Source: Mesostigma viride | Lineage: Eukaryota > Streptophyta > Mesostigmatophyceae > Mesostigmatales > Mesostigmataceae | Reading direction: 5' to 3' | DNA: 64,000 nt | NCBI GenBank assembly: GCA_009746045.1 | Contig: RPFO01000132.1 | Coordinates: 1,196,590 to 1,260,589, forward strand | Shown: positions 1 to 9,722 of the stretch, piece by piece | Layout of the letters: the number at the start of each line of letters is the position of its first letter | How positions within the stretch are numbered: the first letter of the stretch is position 1 | Translations under genes and position numbers: made by a program | Notes under the pieces: generated by a model | Databases searched by the model: none | Seen by the model: only the letters and a program-made list of their open reading frames with translations | Told to the model about the DNA's origin: nothing

Positions 1-195
1 ATAATCAACCCAAGCGCGGAACGCACATTTTATTTAATTCATTTTTCAACCATGCACTATATTGCATCTACTAATCACAAAAGCTCTAGCCAAACCGCTA
101 CGAGTAAACACTGCGACCTATAAGCCGCTCATCCAGCGGCCTCTTGTTCCCGCATTCACGTATAGAAGAAACTCCGTTCAAAGAACCCCGATTCA
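1..195 (-). repeat. LTR-like direct repeat, copy 1 (cut by window edge)
   Basis: About 195 bp that recur almost identically at 1387-1585, differing by a 2-bp indel near position 51. On the minus strand both copies open with TGAA(AA)TCGGGG and follow a G-rich stretch, as an LTR following a polypurine tract would. The left end is lost at the window edge, so full length is unknown. The short ORF crossing it is a passenger. Confidence 0.55.
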
Positions 196-1386
196 TGTCC
201 CACGTAGCTCCCACAAAAACCAGCATCTTCATTAAAACAATAAGTGGAAGCATACATGTGACACTAATTGACATGCCCGGAGGCACGCCGTTCAAGGCCC
301 TTCATGAAGTACGTTGCCCAATCACCCCCGCCCTGGCTTTCCCTTGAAGCCGCACTCCACCTTGCTCGTTGTCACAAGTGACCGCCCTGCCGCAAAACGG
401 GAGCCCCCCCACATCGGGAGGCGTGTGCCCGGCGGCTGTGGATGCATGGCCAGGCCCAAAAAGGCCCAGCGCATTTGCACTGCGATTGCGCACGGCCAGC
501 CTATCATGACCCCTCTCGGGGCCCCGAGTCGGTACCGCTATGGCCGTCTCCCCATTGTAGACCCGGGGTGCTTCGAGAAAAAACGTGGACCTAGCCCAGG
601 CCCCGCCAGCCCGGATGCCCGAGGCCACAGCCCCAGGCACCTGGCTGAACGAGAGTCCGTTCAGCCAAGACCGCATTCCCCCCGAGGTTTCTATGCGTGG
701 GGAAAAAATTTCTAGCTTAGACGCTTTTCCCATCGCCGTCCCCAGCCCCAACCACCCCCCCCTCGGCGGAAGGCAATTGCAAAGTTTGCTGGCCAGCAGC
801 AATTTCCGAAGAAAAAGCCGCAGGCCGCGGACCGAGACACGGGTCGCCAGTGCCAGCCATCCGGCTCCAACCCGGGGTGCAAGCATCCCCAGGTACGGAG
901 CACCAGCTCGCGCACTGGGCCGACCAAGCGACAGTTGAGCACCTGTCACGGCATCCGGCCCACCAAAGACCCCAAGCTGGGGAAAAGGTGCGGACCGGAG
1001 GTAATCTTTTTCTTTTCTTTTAGTTAACCGGGCGAGGAACTACGCCTGGCCGGTTAACAACTGGAAGTCTCACCACTGGCCAAGTGGCCAGTGCAACCAG
1101 TGCTTTTGGGATTTTGCTCCGCAGCACCCATAGCTGCGGCTGCCGCCGCAACGACAACGAGCAAAGAAAGAGGCCGACAAAACCAGCCAGAGCGGCTTTT
1201 AGTCGCAAAACCTCCCTTATCCCTAGCTAACTGACGTCATTAAACCCTTATGTTTAGTGGATGCTAGTAAGACGCTAACCGTACAGACCGGGGGTAGAAT
1301 ATCCCGAATCTGCACGGCTAGTATTAAATAATGCGTAGGTTGTTCTTTTCAGGGGCACTGCACCTCACGCCCCGTTCCGCCCGGGT
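196..1386. other. Unresolved spacer between the two LTR-like repeats
   Basis: A GC-rich 1.2-kb stretch lying between two direct repeats. ORFs of 130-215 codons exist on both strands but look like GC-driven overlaps without a recognisable domain. A plus-strand frame around 760-1000 has a Cys/His/basic stretch, but no family can be assigned. It may be LTR plus leader or internal remnant of a second element. Confidence 0.3.
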
Positions 1387-1585
1387 ATAATCAACCCAAG
1401 CGCGGAACGCACATTTTATTTAATTCATTTTTCAACCAATTGCACTATATTGCATCTACTAATCACAAAAGCTCTAGCCAAACCGCTACGAGTAAACACT
1501 GCGACCTATAAGCCGCTCATCCAGCGGCCTCTTGTTCCCGCATTCACGTATAGAAGAAACTCCGTTCAAAGAACCCCGATTTTCA
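1387..1585 (-). repeat. LTR-like direct repeat, copy 2 (probable 3' LTR start)
   Basis: Second copy of the repeat at 1-195. It directly follows the protease reading frame on the minus strand, with a purine-rich AGGAGTGGGA-type stretch just before the TG, so it fits the 5' end of the 3' LTR of the gag-protease element to its right. The protease ORF reads into it and ends there. The left limit of this LTR is not determined. Confidence 0.5.
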
Positions 1586-2280
1586 GTAAATCCCACTCCT
1601 ATTGTATCCACTGTATTTACATCTATATCCACACTACTATTAGTGATAGGTATCTCTTGTACTTCTAACTGAAGGAACATACATAATAGGTATCCATATT
1701 CCTTTAGTTCAGATCGCAATTCGTCATTGGACATTAATACTTCAGGTATAGGTCTCACAGGAGGATCAACAGGTGTAGGAGGAGTAATATCTACCAAGGA
1801 TAAATTCTCTAATCTATAATGACGTTCCGGTACCCAGTAAGAGCTATCTGGAAACCAAATAACCATAGTATCATAATTAATAGTAATCTTATTATCCTGG
1901 TGCCAATCTAATCCTAGTAAGACATCAGCTGTAGTGATAGGGCCTATAGTGGCCGTCAGGTTGACCGTACGTCCTTGTATGACCAGGGGAAGGGACACCG
2001 TACCCGGGGAATGACTGGTGCGACCGTCAGCATAATGGACAGTGACCGTTTTTGTGTGAGGGGTAGGGACTAGTCCTAAACGCCTGACTAGGGCCTCGCT
2101 CACAAAGGAGCTAGCCGCACCGCTATCCACTAACACAGAGACATTCAAGAGTTCATCAGCATGCAAGAAGGGGTCTACAACAGTATGAGGGACGGTTAAG
2201 CCACCATTCAAGAACATAAGAGGACGCACACGAAGTGGTAGGGATGATTCAGCGCCTACAGAGGTTATAAAAACAGGCAA
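1486..2280 (-). pseudogene. Retropepsin-like aspartic protease of the LTR element
   Basis: The 264-residue frame has the retroviral-type aspartic protease signature LVDSGAASSFVS near residue 51 and the second conserved strand DVLLGLDWH near residue 120. It would process the Gag-Pol precursor. The frame has no ATG here and stays open upstream past 2340 into the end of Gag, where it lies in the -1 phase, which suggests expression by frameshifting from Gag. Instead of running into reverse transcriptase it passes directly into the LTR-like repeat, so the downstream enzymes are missing. Confidence 0.7.
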
Positions 2281-2342
2281 GCAAAAATTATTATCTGGGG
2301 TACTATCTAAGGACCTGTCCAGGTTACCCCCGGCTGACAGGC

Positions 2343-5300
2343 CTACTGTTCCCCCTCCCCCCCCAAATCCATAGGAACTAACCCCGAAGAAGACCCTGGC
2401 GGAAAAGCCACTGCTGGAGGGTCACGAGGGATTGAAGAGGGTGCGGGAGCCTGATTATCATAGGGGAACCCTGGGGATCCTGTCTGCACAGCATTCAGCC
2501 TACTAGGGGTAGCTGAAGGAACGCGTCCTGAAGAGGGACGAATAGGAGCACGCTGAGGGGTACGAGGAGGGCGAGCGTCGGGATGAGGGGGAGCACCCGA
2601 AAGGAACTTGGGGCACTCACGTTTAAGATGACCTACTTCCTTACAATGATAGCAGGTGATATGAGAGACATCCAGAGCTGAAAGGTCAGTCACACAAATA
2701 TCTAATTCTTCTACATAGGAGTTCTCCTCCTCAGGGGTAAGGCTAATATTATTAAGGTGACGGTCCCGGCGCGAATTTTTTGGCGCCGAAAAAATTTGCG
2801 GTACCCGTCCGTACCGTGAAAAAGTGGTGCACGGTGCGCGCACCCCTACCGGAGCTGGCCATGGCGACGTGCTTTCAGGCAGAGTAGAAAAAGATAGCTC
2901 GCGGAATGCAGAGAATCTGTGCTAATCTTAAAGACGACAAGTTTATGATATTACTTCTTAGCGGAGTTCGCGTTTTTTGCAGTGTCGATGATTTTATTGA
3001 TGACCATCGCCACGGGGGTCCAATCTGAAGTTTTCGTCGAGAGGAATAAGTTAGAATGCACGCTGGCGGCGGTGATTGTCAGGTTTTATGGGCTTTACCT
3101 AGCGTCAAGGATGCGTTTAAATTGTTATTGGTAAAGCTTTAAAAAAATTGCTGGGTTTCGGCAAGATTTCCTTCATGATCGGTAAGACACTCTCCAGGCT
3201 CGCGGGATGCGCGTCTTATTATTCCATGGAAGGTTGTTCTTTCCTGCGCCGCTGGGCGAAGGACAACGCCGGTAATGGTACGATCGTGTGCTCAGCGTCA
3301 CCCTATGGATGCTTCGCTTCCTTTATGGGTTATCAACGCAAGTTTTCGGCTTTTTTCCGTGCAGTTAGGGCCAGGTAGAATGCCATTCCGTGCTGCGCAT
3401 CGCCAGATTTCTGGCACCTTTTAGTGTTTTGTATGTACGTTGCATGGCTGGGACGTGTCAAAGCGTGAGCCGTGGCATGCCGTCAAGTTGTAAGGGATTT
3501 GCTGAGTGGTTTCTTGGAAGGAGATTGCTAACAGCACTCAGTTTTGTGTGAATATTGACGCAGCCTTTCTTAGCAGCGGCTTCATTGTGGTTAGAGGCTC
3601 ACAAGCTTGAGGTTGTTTCTTGGCAAACAATTGCGCTGGAAAGAAAGGTGGCAGTGGTTGTTCTGAGGGGCATACTGCATGGGTGGAACTGCATGTAGGT
3701 AGGGGTTATCGTCGTCTTGTTGGCCTTTCTCCCACTAAAATGGGAGAGCCCTAATTCATATGCTAGGAAGGCAAGGTAACCATGGTAAGAAGCCTTGGCA
3801 AGCAGCATGTATGATACTTATGCTTTCTCTGTCGACTGTCTGTTGTTACCCTTGGTTGGGCAATTATTGGATATGGCTTTCCAGGGTGTTTGAATTCGGA
3901 CAGCTTGGTTTTGGGATGATGCCCACACCATAAACCTGGAATATGCATAAGAAGTGTTGGCTAGGCATGTAGAGCTACCTGCCTCATTGTTGTGCACACA
4001 CGCAACAGGTTGCCCGTGTCGAGGTAAGGCAAGGGCACATGACGTGCCCAGCCACCTCCTTGTACATTGTGGTCAAATTGGGCATGGTCAGGAGCCTTTT
4101 GGATGGCATAGGAAGTGTTAGTGTGCCTTAATACTCACTATTGCCTTCCTTAGCGTCAGCACAGGTGGCAAACTGCCAAACGCTATAACTTCTACGTTTG
4201 TACTCAGAATGAGCTCAGATTTTGCGGCATTAATTGTCGATATGTGTAGTATTTGTGTATATCTCCCCAGGCTCTAAATATGTGTTTTTGATTTGATTTA
4301 TTTTTTTCAGCCTTAAAAAGTACGGTTTTTAGGGGAAAATTAATAACTTCAATAATACTCATCATTCCGGGGCTCCAATTAGGTAGGCAACCTCACCATA
4401 TACGATTTTATATGGGAATATATTGAAACATGAGTAATTGTGCCCCCATTGTCCTAGGGGATATGCCCCTAGAGTAGCGTCTTTTGTCCGTTTTTGCGTA
4501 ATACCGGTCACTAAAAGGGGTATATACCCCCCCTCAGTGGGTGGGATGGACCCCCACACATCCCATTTACATGGCAAAATCATAGTTTGGGTGCCCCAAG
4601 GCCAGCTTTGCATGTTATTCCATATTATGGTTTTGGGGGGTCTGGCATAGGACCCTCACCTTAATACGGGAACGGGTAGGAAAAGAAGGCGTGGAGAAGA
4701 AATCTGCTACTCGTAAAAGATGCTGGCGCACATGCTTAAGGGGCAGGTCAGTAAAACGGTAGGCAGAGAACTGGCGCTTGACTTCACGCAATAAGGGTCT
4801 ACTGAGGCCCTGAAGGAAGCGAGCACGTACTTCTGCGCCCGACAAATCCCTAATTCGTACCATCTGGGCATCAAACTCTTTCATATACTCCTTGAAGGAT
4901 TTGGTACCCTGCTGCAAAGTACCAAAGGCTAATCTATCCTGCCAATCTGCATCGGGAGGGACTAAATGGTTCTCTAGACGCTTAAACAATTCTGCTACAG
5001 AGTTTGGGTAGGCATGAGAAGCAAGAGACTCACACTGGATGAGGTTAGCAAGCTCAGGAGTAATGCAGGTAGTAAGATAATGAGGAACTAGTACAGCATC
5101 AGAGAGGCGCCACCTATTGTGGTTCTGCCAAGACTCTGTGTTCTGGGTGAGCAACATAATGAAAGTGAAAAACTGTTGAGGGGTAGACTTGACATCCAGC
5201 TTAGGAAGGTTGGCAAAGAGGGGAAGAGCAGGGGGCTTAGGGGGATTAGAAGAATCAGTTTTTCCCATAGGGCCACTATCTTCCACTGATACATAAGCGG

Positions 5301-5982
5301 GATAGAAGGAAGGGATAGGAAAAGTTTTGGGTAGGGGTCTAGAGGGAGCCACCGTCTCAGGATGGTGCCCATAGGAGAAGGGAACTGTATATTGCTCACG
5401 AAGAGAGGAGTAGGCAAAATGATCATAATTCCTATCATCTAGGGGCATGGTACTGAACTCATTATTAACTTCTAAATCAGCCACACGGGTAGGGACCTGA
5501 GCAGCCTCATAGGCCGTCTCTGGGTAGGACCAGGAAGCAGGTGGGTAAAAGGGAACTGCACTAGGGCGCCCAGAAGGGCCGACAGGGGCAGAGGGGCGAC
5601 CCGTGTTAAAGGCAGGCATGGAAGGCACAGGGTGGGAAGGAGGCCTAGAAGCATTGTTAGTGAGTGAGGACCTGCTGGAGGGGTGAGCCAAGGTTGCAGA
5701 AGGGGCAGGGGCCTGGTTCACAGCAAAAGAGGGATCATCACTAAATCTGACTTGTGAGATACGTTGTTCATAGGTAGGTGGGGTGATTGAGGGACGACGG
5801 CGACCACCAGCGACAGGAGAAGGAGGTGAGGTACGCAGAATACCTTGAGGAGTGAGGTGGTGTACCGTTTCCAAGGAGTCCCGTCGGTTACCACGAGTAT
5901 TGTTAGTGTTATTATTATTAGTAGTAGTATTATTATTATTATTGGTAGGTATAGGCGACATATCTCCACCCAATGGATCCAT
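2343..5982 (-). pseudogene. Gag polyprotein with CCHC zinc knuckle, split by a TIR transposon
   Basis: The structural capsid/nucleocapsid protein of the element. It starts at the ATG at 5982-5980 with an Asn/Thr-rich leader and a Pro/Ser-rich region. A capsid-like domain follows at residues 260-440 (WRLSDAVL, then SVAELFKRLENHL and AEVRARFLQGL), typical of Ty3 Gag. The C-terminal part (2343-2749) carries one CCHC knuckle, CYHCKEVGHLKREC, and ends in a Gly-rich tract at the TAG 2345-2343. The two parts share a frame once the insertion at 2752-4664 and one copy of its target duplication are ignored. Confidence 0.75.
2752..4664. mobile_element. 1.9-kb TIR DNA transposon inserted in gag (TA or TTAA target)
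   Basis: Terminal inverted repeats: TTAAGGTGACGGTCC at 2752-2766 and its near-perfect complement GGACCCTCACCTTAA at 4650-4664 (one mismatch in 15). TA flanks both ends (2750-2751, 4665-4666), as in Tc1/mariner. Alternatively TTAA itself is the duplicated target, as in piggyBac. Both readings leave Gag in frame after removal. The interior has only short ORFs (the longest, 3148-3378 +, 76 residues) with no transposase motif, so it is likely non-autonomous. Sequence just inside the left end resembles 56777-56925. Confidence 0.75.
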
Positions 5983-6075
5983 CTTTAATTAAGCAAAGGA
6001 ATAGGAATCTATATGAAAGCAACAAAGGAAAAGGAAAAGCTTTTGATGTCCTACAACAAAAGGGAACAATTTAAA

Positions 6076-6474
6076 TCAATCCTTTTTAGCAACAGTAATG
6101 GATAGGGAGCCAAACTCCAAAGTGAGAGGCATATCTGAGGCGGATGCAGATGAAGATGAAGCCCGTTTAGGGGGAGAAGAAGGAGGGGTAGCAAAGACTA
6201 GAGCTTCGACGGGAGGGCGACCATGAGGAAGAGGGCGTACATGCAGGCCTAAATCTGTTTGGCTATGCTCTATAAGGAACTGCTGAGCTTCTTCGAAGGA
6301 CATAAATTTCTTATACCTAATTACGTTGTATACACGATTCTGAACGATCTTCCTAGCGTCGGACCAAGAAAGGAAAATGGAGGACCATTGAGGCGTAATC
6401 ACTACGTAATATTTAGCTAGACTATTATCGCTAGAAGAATGGGAAGGAGCAGTAAAAGATCGCCGCTGGCTCAT
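6076..6474 (-). CDS. ORF with RNase HI N-terminal / viroplasmin-like domain
   Basis: A 132-residue ORF from ATG 6474-6472. Residues 21-67 read like the small RNA/DNA-hybrid-binding domain found at the N terminus of eukaryotic RNase H1 and in caulimovirus inclusion-body proteins: YYVVITPQWSSIFLSW, then a spacer, YKKFMSFEEAQQFL. The rest is Pro/Ser-rich. Its ATG overlaps the stop of the ORF before it (ATGA), and the gag ATG lies 94 bp downstream. It may bind hybrid or capsid RNA, which is inference. The domain stands alone, without a catalytic RNase H. Confidence 0.6.
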   Translation of the reverse strand: MSQRRSFTAPSHSSSDNSLAKYYVVITPQWSSIFLSWSDARKIVQNRVYNVIRYKKFMSFEEAQQFLIEHSQTDLGLHVRPLPHGRPPVEALVFATPPSSPPKRASSSSASASDMPLTLEFGSLSITVAKKD

Positions 6475-6728
6475 GGTAACGCACCTTGTTCTTGAGTAGT
6501 CACGATAGGAGTGGAAGGGGTAGGAGTCGACTTAGCTGGGTTATCTGGATCACCGAAATGACGAGGGCGGCAATGGTCCAGCGCTCGTAGTCCTAAAGTC
6601 AGCGACCCAGTGACTTTCTGCGAGTGCGGCCGTCTAATGGGCAGCAACACGAAGGAAAAGGTGGAACCTACTACGACGCTAATCGTCTCTCTACCGTAGA
6701 ACCAAAAGTAGAACCTAACTATGTCCAA
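6471..6728 (-). CDS. Short unknown ORF overlapping the next by ATGA
   Basis: An 85-residue frame of no recognised family, hydrophobic and aromatic at its N terminus and Pro/Thr-rich at its end. It is listed because its TGA overlaps the ATG of the viroplasmin-like ORF in an ATGA arrangement. It could be chance. Confidence 0.25.
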   Translation of the reverse strand: MDIVRFYFWFYGRETISVVVGSTFSFVLLPIRRPHSQKVTGSLTLGLRALDHCRPRHFGDPDNPAKSTPTPSTPIVTTQEQGALP

Positions 6729-6806
6729 AGCAGCAACGGAAGGAAAACAGCAATGCCGAACGAGGGACAGGAGCTATCTATGAAGGGTTTTCCGCTTCGA
6801 GCAGGT

Positions 6807-7148
6807 CTATCTTCTAGGCAGGGCGTGTCCCGAATCGGGCAGCACGACCCCCCCAGCTTGCAGGCGACGGTCCCGCCCATTACCTGTCAAGTAGGTGTCG
6901 ACTTCGTGTTCCTGGCCGCGGAAGGGTTGATATAAGGGTGTATGCTGCAAAGGATCGTCGTCTCGCTCTCTATCTAAACTACCTCCGAGTCCATTGTTAC
7001 GCCGCAGGCCTCTACCTCCACCTCTACCTCTACCCGTCCTGATGCTACCTAAACTAGTGAGGCCACCTCTAGCTACACCCCTAGCGAAAGACGAACGAGA
7101 CGAGGAAGATCTCAATGCATTAACGTAAGTACTACTGTAATACGCCAT
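6807..7148 (-). CDS. Arg/Gly/Ser-rich ORF at the 5' end of the LTR element
   Basis: A 113-residue ORF from ATG 7148-7146 with a Ser-rich start and a central RGRGGGRG-type tract such as RNA-binding tails have, followed by an acidic/polar stretch. No domain is recognised. As the first ORF of the minus-strand element it may be an accessory or leader product. Confidence 0.35.
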   Translation of the reverse strand: MAYYSSTYVNALRSSSSRSSFARGVARGGLTSLGSIRTGRGRGGGRGLRRNNGLGGSLDRERDDDPLQHTPLYQPFRGQEHEVDTYLTGNGRDRRLQAGGVVLPDSGHALPRR

Positions 7149-7579
7149 ACAACCATTTATCCGAACCCGTTTACTCCAGGAATAGAGGAAGGAAACACAA
7201 CTACACTGCCATGACCCTAGCTAATATGTGTTAATTCATTTAACACACGCCGAGTGACCACACAAGGAGTGGAACGTGCATAAATGGTCACCAACGGTCC
7301 AACAGGCTCGGGCCGACCTGGCCCTCGCCTGCAGAAACACAGAAACACAGGCAGGTGCACAGATGCACGCTGGTCCACTACATTCTACCGAAGGATAAGG
7401 ACCACTAATAAAGTACGCGGCGCGGCGCCCAAAGGCACACAATATACCACAGTACAGTTACGAGGACAATCATGTCCCAACTAGAACTACACGTAAACCT
7501 AGGAACAACGGAGGCCAAGGACCTAATTTACGTCCGTAACTACAACGAATTGTTACGCGACGTAACAGGAATATGTGCT
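7149..7579. other. Non-coding stretch, 5' leader or LTR remnant
   Basis: Lies upstream (minus sense) of the LTR element's first ORF. No gene or clear LTR boundary was found. The last 40 bases run into the LINE 3' end at 7580. Confidence 0.3.
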
Positions 7580-7608
7580 ACACTATCTCCCAACGGAGTC
7601 ATGTTATA
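7580..7608 (+). mobile_element. Ultra-short LINE 3' end (terminal hairpin) preceding the (TTGAA)n array
   Basis: Contains ATCTCCCAACGGAGTCATG, the 3'-terminal hairpin shared by LINE copies across this window, followed by TTATAA and then the pentamer array. The array therefore occupies the place of the usual short tandem tail. Confidence 0.6.
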
Positions 7609-8000
7609 ATTGAATTGAATTGAATTGAATTGAATTGAATTGAATTGAATTGAATTGAATTGAATTGAATTGAATTGAATTGAATTGAATTGAATTGAAT
7701 TGAATTGAATTGAATTGAATTGAATTGAATTGAATTGAATTGAATTGAATTGAATTGAATTGAATTGAATTGAATTGAATTGAATTGAATTGAATTGAAT
7801 TGAATTGAATTGAATTGAATTGAATTGAATTGAATTGAATTGAATTGAATTGAATTGAATTGAATTGAATTGAATTGGATTGGATTGGATTGAATTGAAT
7901 TGAATTGAATTGAATTGAATTGAATTGAATTGAATTGAATTGAATTGAATTGAATTGAATTGAATTGAATTGAATTGAATTGAATTGAATTGAATTGAAT
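7606..8000. repeat. (TTGAA)n pentanucleotide array, about 78 copies
   Basis: Nearly perfect tandem TTGAA units over about 390 bp with one block of three variant units (TTGGA) near 7877-7890. It reads as long Asn-Ser-Ile-Gln-Phe repeats on the minus strand, which is not evidence of a gene. The same pentamer forms four-unit tails of LINE copies at 59940 and 60781, so this is probably an expanded retroelement tail. Confidence 0.95.
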
Positions 8001-8280
8001 GATCTCAAATGCAGCTTGCACACGTGGATAGTCAAGGCCCTTGCCCACGAGAAACCGTTTCTCGTGGTTAGCATCTATGGAATATCGCCCTGTCTTGAAC
8101 ATGTGGCCGGGCGAGTGCCTTAATCAAGTGTGGCCGCAAACTCTGCTATTGTGGTGCTTGAACCAGTACAGAGCTGCTCAGAGTTGGTGGCCGTAAGTTT
8201 ACTCAGTTGGACAAGGATTCAAGTGAGCAAACTTTCGGCGCGCAACGCGCGGCTTGTTCAGGAAGTACGGCAAATCGAAA
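8001..8280. other. No gene seen
   Basis: Unique-looking sequence between the pentamer array and the palindromes. It contains a short inverted repeat (CACGAGAAACCG/TTTCTCGTGG) near 8045-8070. Nothing else is supported. Confidence 0.4.
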
Positions 8281-8420
8281 AATGCCTAGGCACTTTTGGA
8301 TTCGACTAGGCATTTTTTTTTTTCAGGACTAGATCTGACAGAAAAATGCCTAGGCATTTTTCTGTCAGATCTAGTCCTGACAGAAAAATGCCTAGGCATT
8401 TTTCTGTCAGATCTAGTCGG
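8281..8420. repeat. Tandem perfect palindromes (58 bp and about 34 bp)
   Basis: Positions 8323-8380 are a perfect 58-bp palindrome centred on CCTAGG, with arms TCAGGACTAGATCTGACAGA and on through AAAATGCCT. A second copy of its right part follows (8377-8418), giving two tandem 42-bp units each with its own self-complementary core. A degenerate relative lies at 8278-8312. The transcript would form extended hairpins. No coding capacity. Confidence 0.9.
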
Positions 8421-8562
8421 TCGCAACTACTGTAGTAGCGAGGCATTTTATGCGTGCTCGACTGCTCGGCATTTTGGGTTTAACGGACTGCACTGCACTT
8501 AGAATTTGAATGAAAGCAACTGTTGAACACGTTTAGAGCTCGGTGGGTGAGAACAAGCGGAA

Positions 8563-8946
8563 ATGGCTGCCACAATGGGCACCGAAACCATGCAATTATG
8601 CGGGGGTGGTTGCGGAAACATGACTGGCTCAGTCCACAAGTGCACATGAGGCAAGTGGATGCATGTTTTTTGTGGCGTCGGCGTGGGAGAAGAAGGTTTT
8701 GGACAGAAAATTCTGTGCAAGGAATGCTGCGGCGATACGAAGGAGCCGAAAGTCACTCCGGATGACCTGGGCAATCAGCTTGATAGCGCGAAAGGAATTG
8801 ACAAGAGGGCTGCTAATGACAAAGAAGCCCACTCTGATGGGGAAGAAGGTGAACAGCGGGACGCTGAGGACAGGGCCCTTCTAGCACGCGACATGGCCAG
8901 ATTGGAAGTTGACCTTGACGAAGTGGACCATGCCGTCGGCAAATGA
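8563..8946 (+). pseudogene. Zinc-finger protein fragment with one in-frame TGA
   Basis: Reading from ATG 8563 gives 127 codons in one frame with a single TGA at 8647-8649 inside a metal-binding region. Visible ligand pairs are CGGGC, HKC, then after the stop MHVFC and CKEC, in the order C-C-H-C-H-C-C-C expected of a treble-clef or BED-like finger as found in transposon-linked proteins. The tail is acidic and charged, with a coiled-coil-like end. Downstream Met codons allow only the second half. Either one nonsense mutation or stop readthrough; a CGA-to-TGA change is a simple explanation. Confidence 0.5.
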
Positions 8947-9350
8947 AGGCCATGACAACTAAGCAGCAAGCCGGGACGGAGACCAATGTATTCAAGGGCA
9001 CCAGAAAGCAGGTACAGGGCGAAGTATTTTTGAAATCATGACAGGCTGCCTGCTGCGGACTTTCGTTTTGCGGTATATAGCGGTCATGCATTCTTTAAGC
9101 CGTCTTTAGCGGTCATGTATTCTTTAAGCCGCTTGGAGGAGGCGGTAATGGCTGCCGCGTTGGCCGGTGGCTGTGTCGCAATGGTGTCCACAGCGTCGAC
9201 TAGTTGCGTAATGGTGTGAGGCGCTGAGTCCTCCCCATCGGCGGGGGAATGGGAGGCGGCTGACGGTGATTACGCCATGCATGGCTAGTTTCCGGAAAAT
9301 ACGAACCCTGCCTGTGCTGCGTTTTATGATATTGCGCTAAATCTTGGGCG
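8947..9350. other. No gene seen; short tandem duplication
   Basis: Contains a roughly 32-bp duplication (GCGGTCATG(C/T)ATTCTTTAAGCC) at 9079-9135. No ORF with coding character. Confidence 0.4.
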
Positions 9351-9484
9351 ATGGCGGCCGCAAATTATATAATCGTGTTCGTCATCAAAAGGCGCGTCTA
9401 CTGCAATTTACCCGACCAAATTTCATGCTCGGATGTAAAAGTTATGAGCATTCTCGGCATCCATAGCTCGTCACACCGTAAACC

Positions 9485-9486
<2 letters not shown>

Positions 9487-9572
<86 letters not shown>

Positions 9573-9680
9573 GTGGGCATGGGCATGGCTATGGCTGGCA
9601 TGGGCATGGGCGGTGGCATGGGCATGGGGCTGGGCATGGGCATGGCTGGCATGGGCGGCCGTGGGATGGGCATGGGGCTA
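9487..9680 (+). repeat. (GGGCAT)n hexanucleotide array 1
   Basis: About 16 perfect GGGCAT units followed by degenerate ones (GGCATG, GGCTGG variants). It forms the Met-Gly-rich part of an ORF at 9351-9713, whose non-repeat N terminus matches nothing recognised, so the ORF is regarded as a by-product of the repeat. Confidence 0.9.
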
Positions 9681-9696
9681 GTGTCTAATCACCAAG

Positions 9697-9722
9697 AAAA
9701 TGTCCTCAAATGAGGACATTTT
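9697..9722. repeat. Hairpin flanking hexamer array 1
   Basis: Perfect 12-bp arms AAAATGTCCTCA/TGAGGACATTTT around an AA loop. The core recurs at 11405-11424 next to the second hexamer array, in inverted orientation relative to the array. Confidence 0.85.

Larger units (their letters stand above)
1387..7148 (-). mobile_element. Ty3-like LTR retrotransposon lacking RT/RNase H/integrase (TR-GAG-like)
   Basis: Minus-strand element read as: RG-rich ORF (7148-6807), short ORF (6728-6471), viroplasmin/RNase-HI-N-like ORF (6474-6076), Gag (5982 to 2343, interrupted), protease (about 2340-1486), then LTR-like sequence. No reverse transcriptase, RNase H or integrase motif occurs between protease and LTR, so it is either internally deleted or a non-autonomous gag-type element. 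The Gag fold and zinc knuckle resemble Ty3/Gypsy. The 5' LTR, expected to the right of 7148, was not recognised. Confidence 0.6.

Noticed and set aside
302-949. 215-codon minus ORF
   Set aside because: Overlaps open frames on the other strand in GC-rich DNA, with no domain or repeat support.
7599-8102. 156-167-codon minus-strand ORFs of Asn-Ser-Ile-Gln-Phe repeats
   Set aside because: Pure reading of the TTGAA array; the repeat unit has no stop in these frames.
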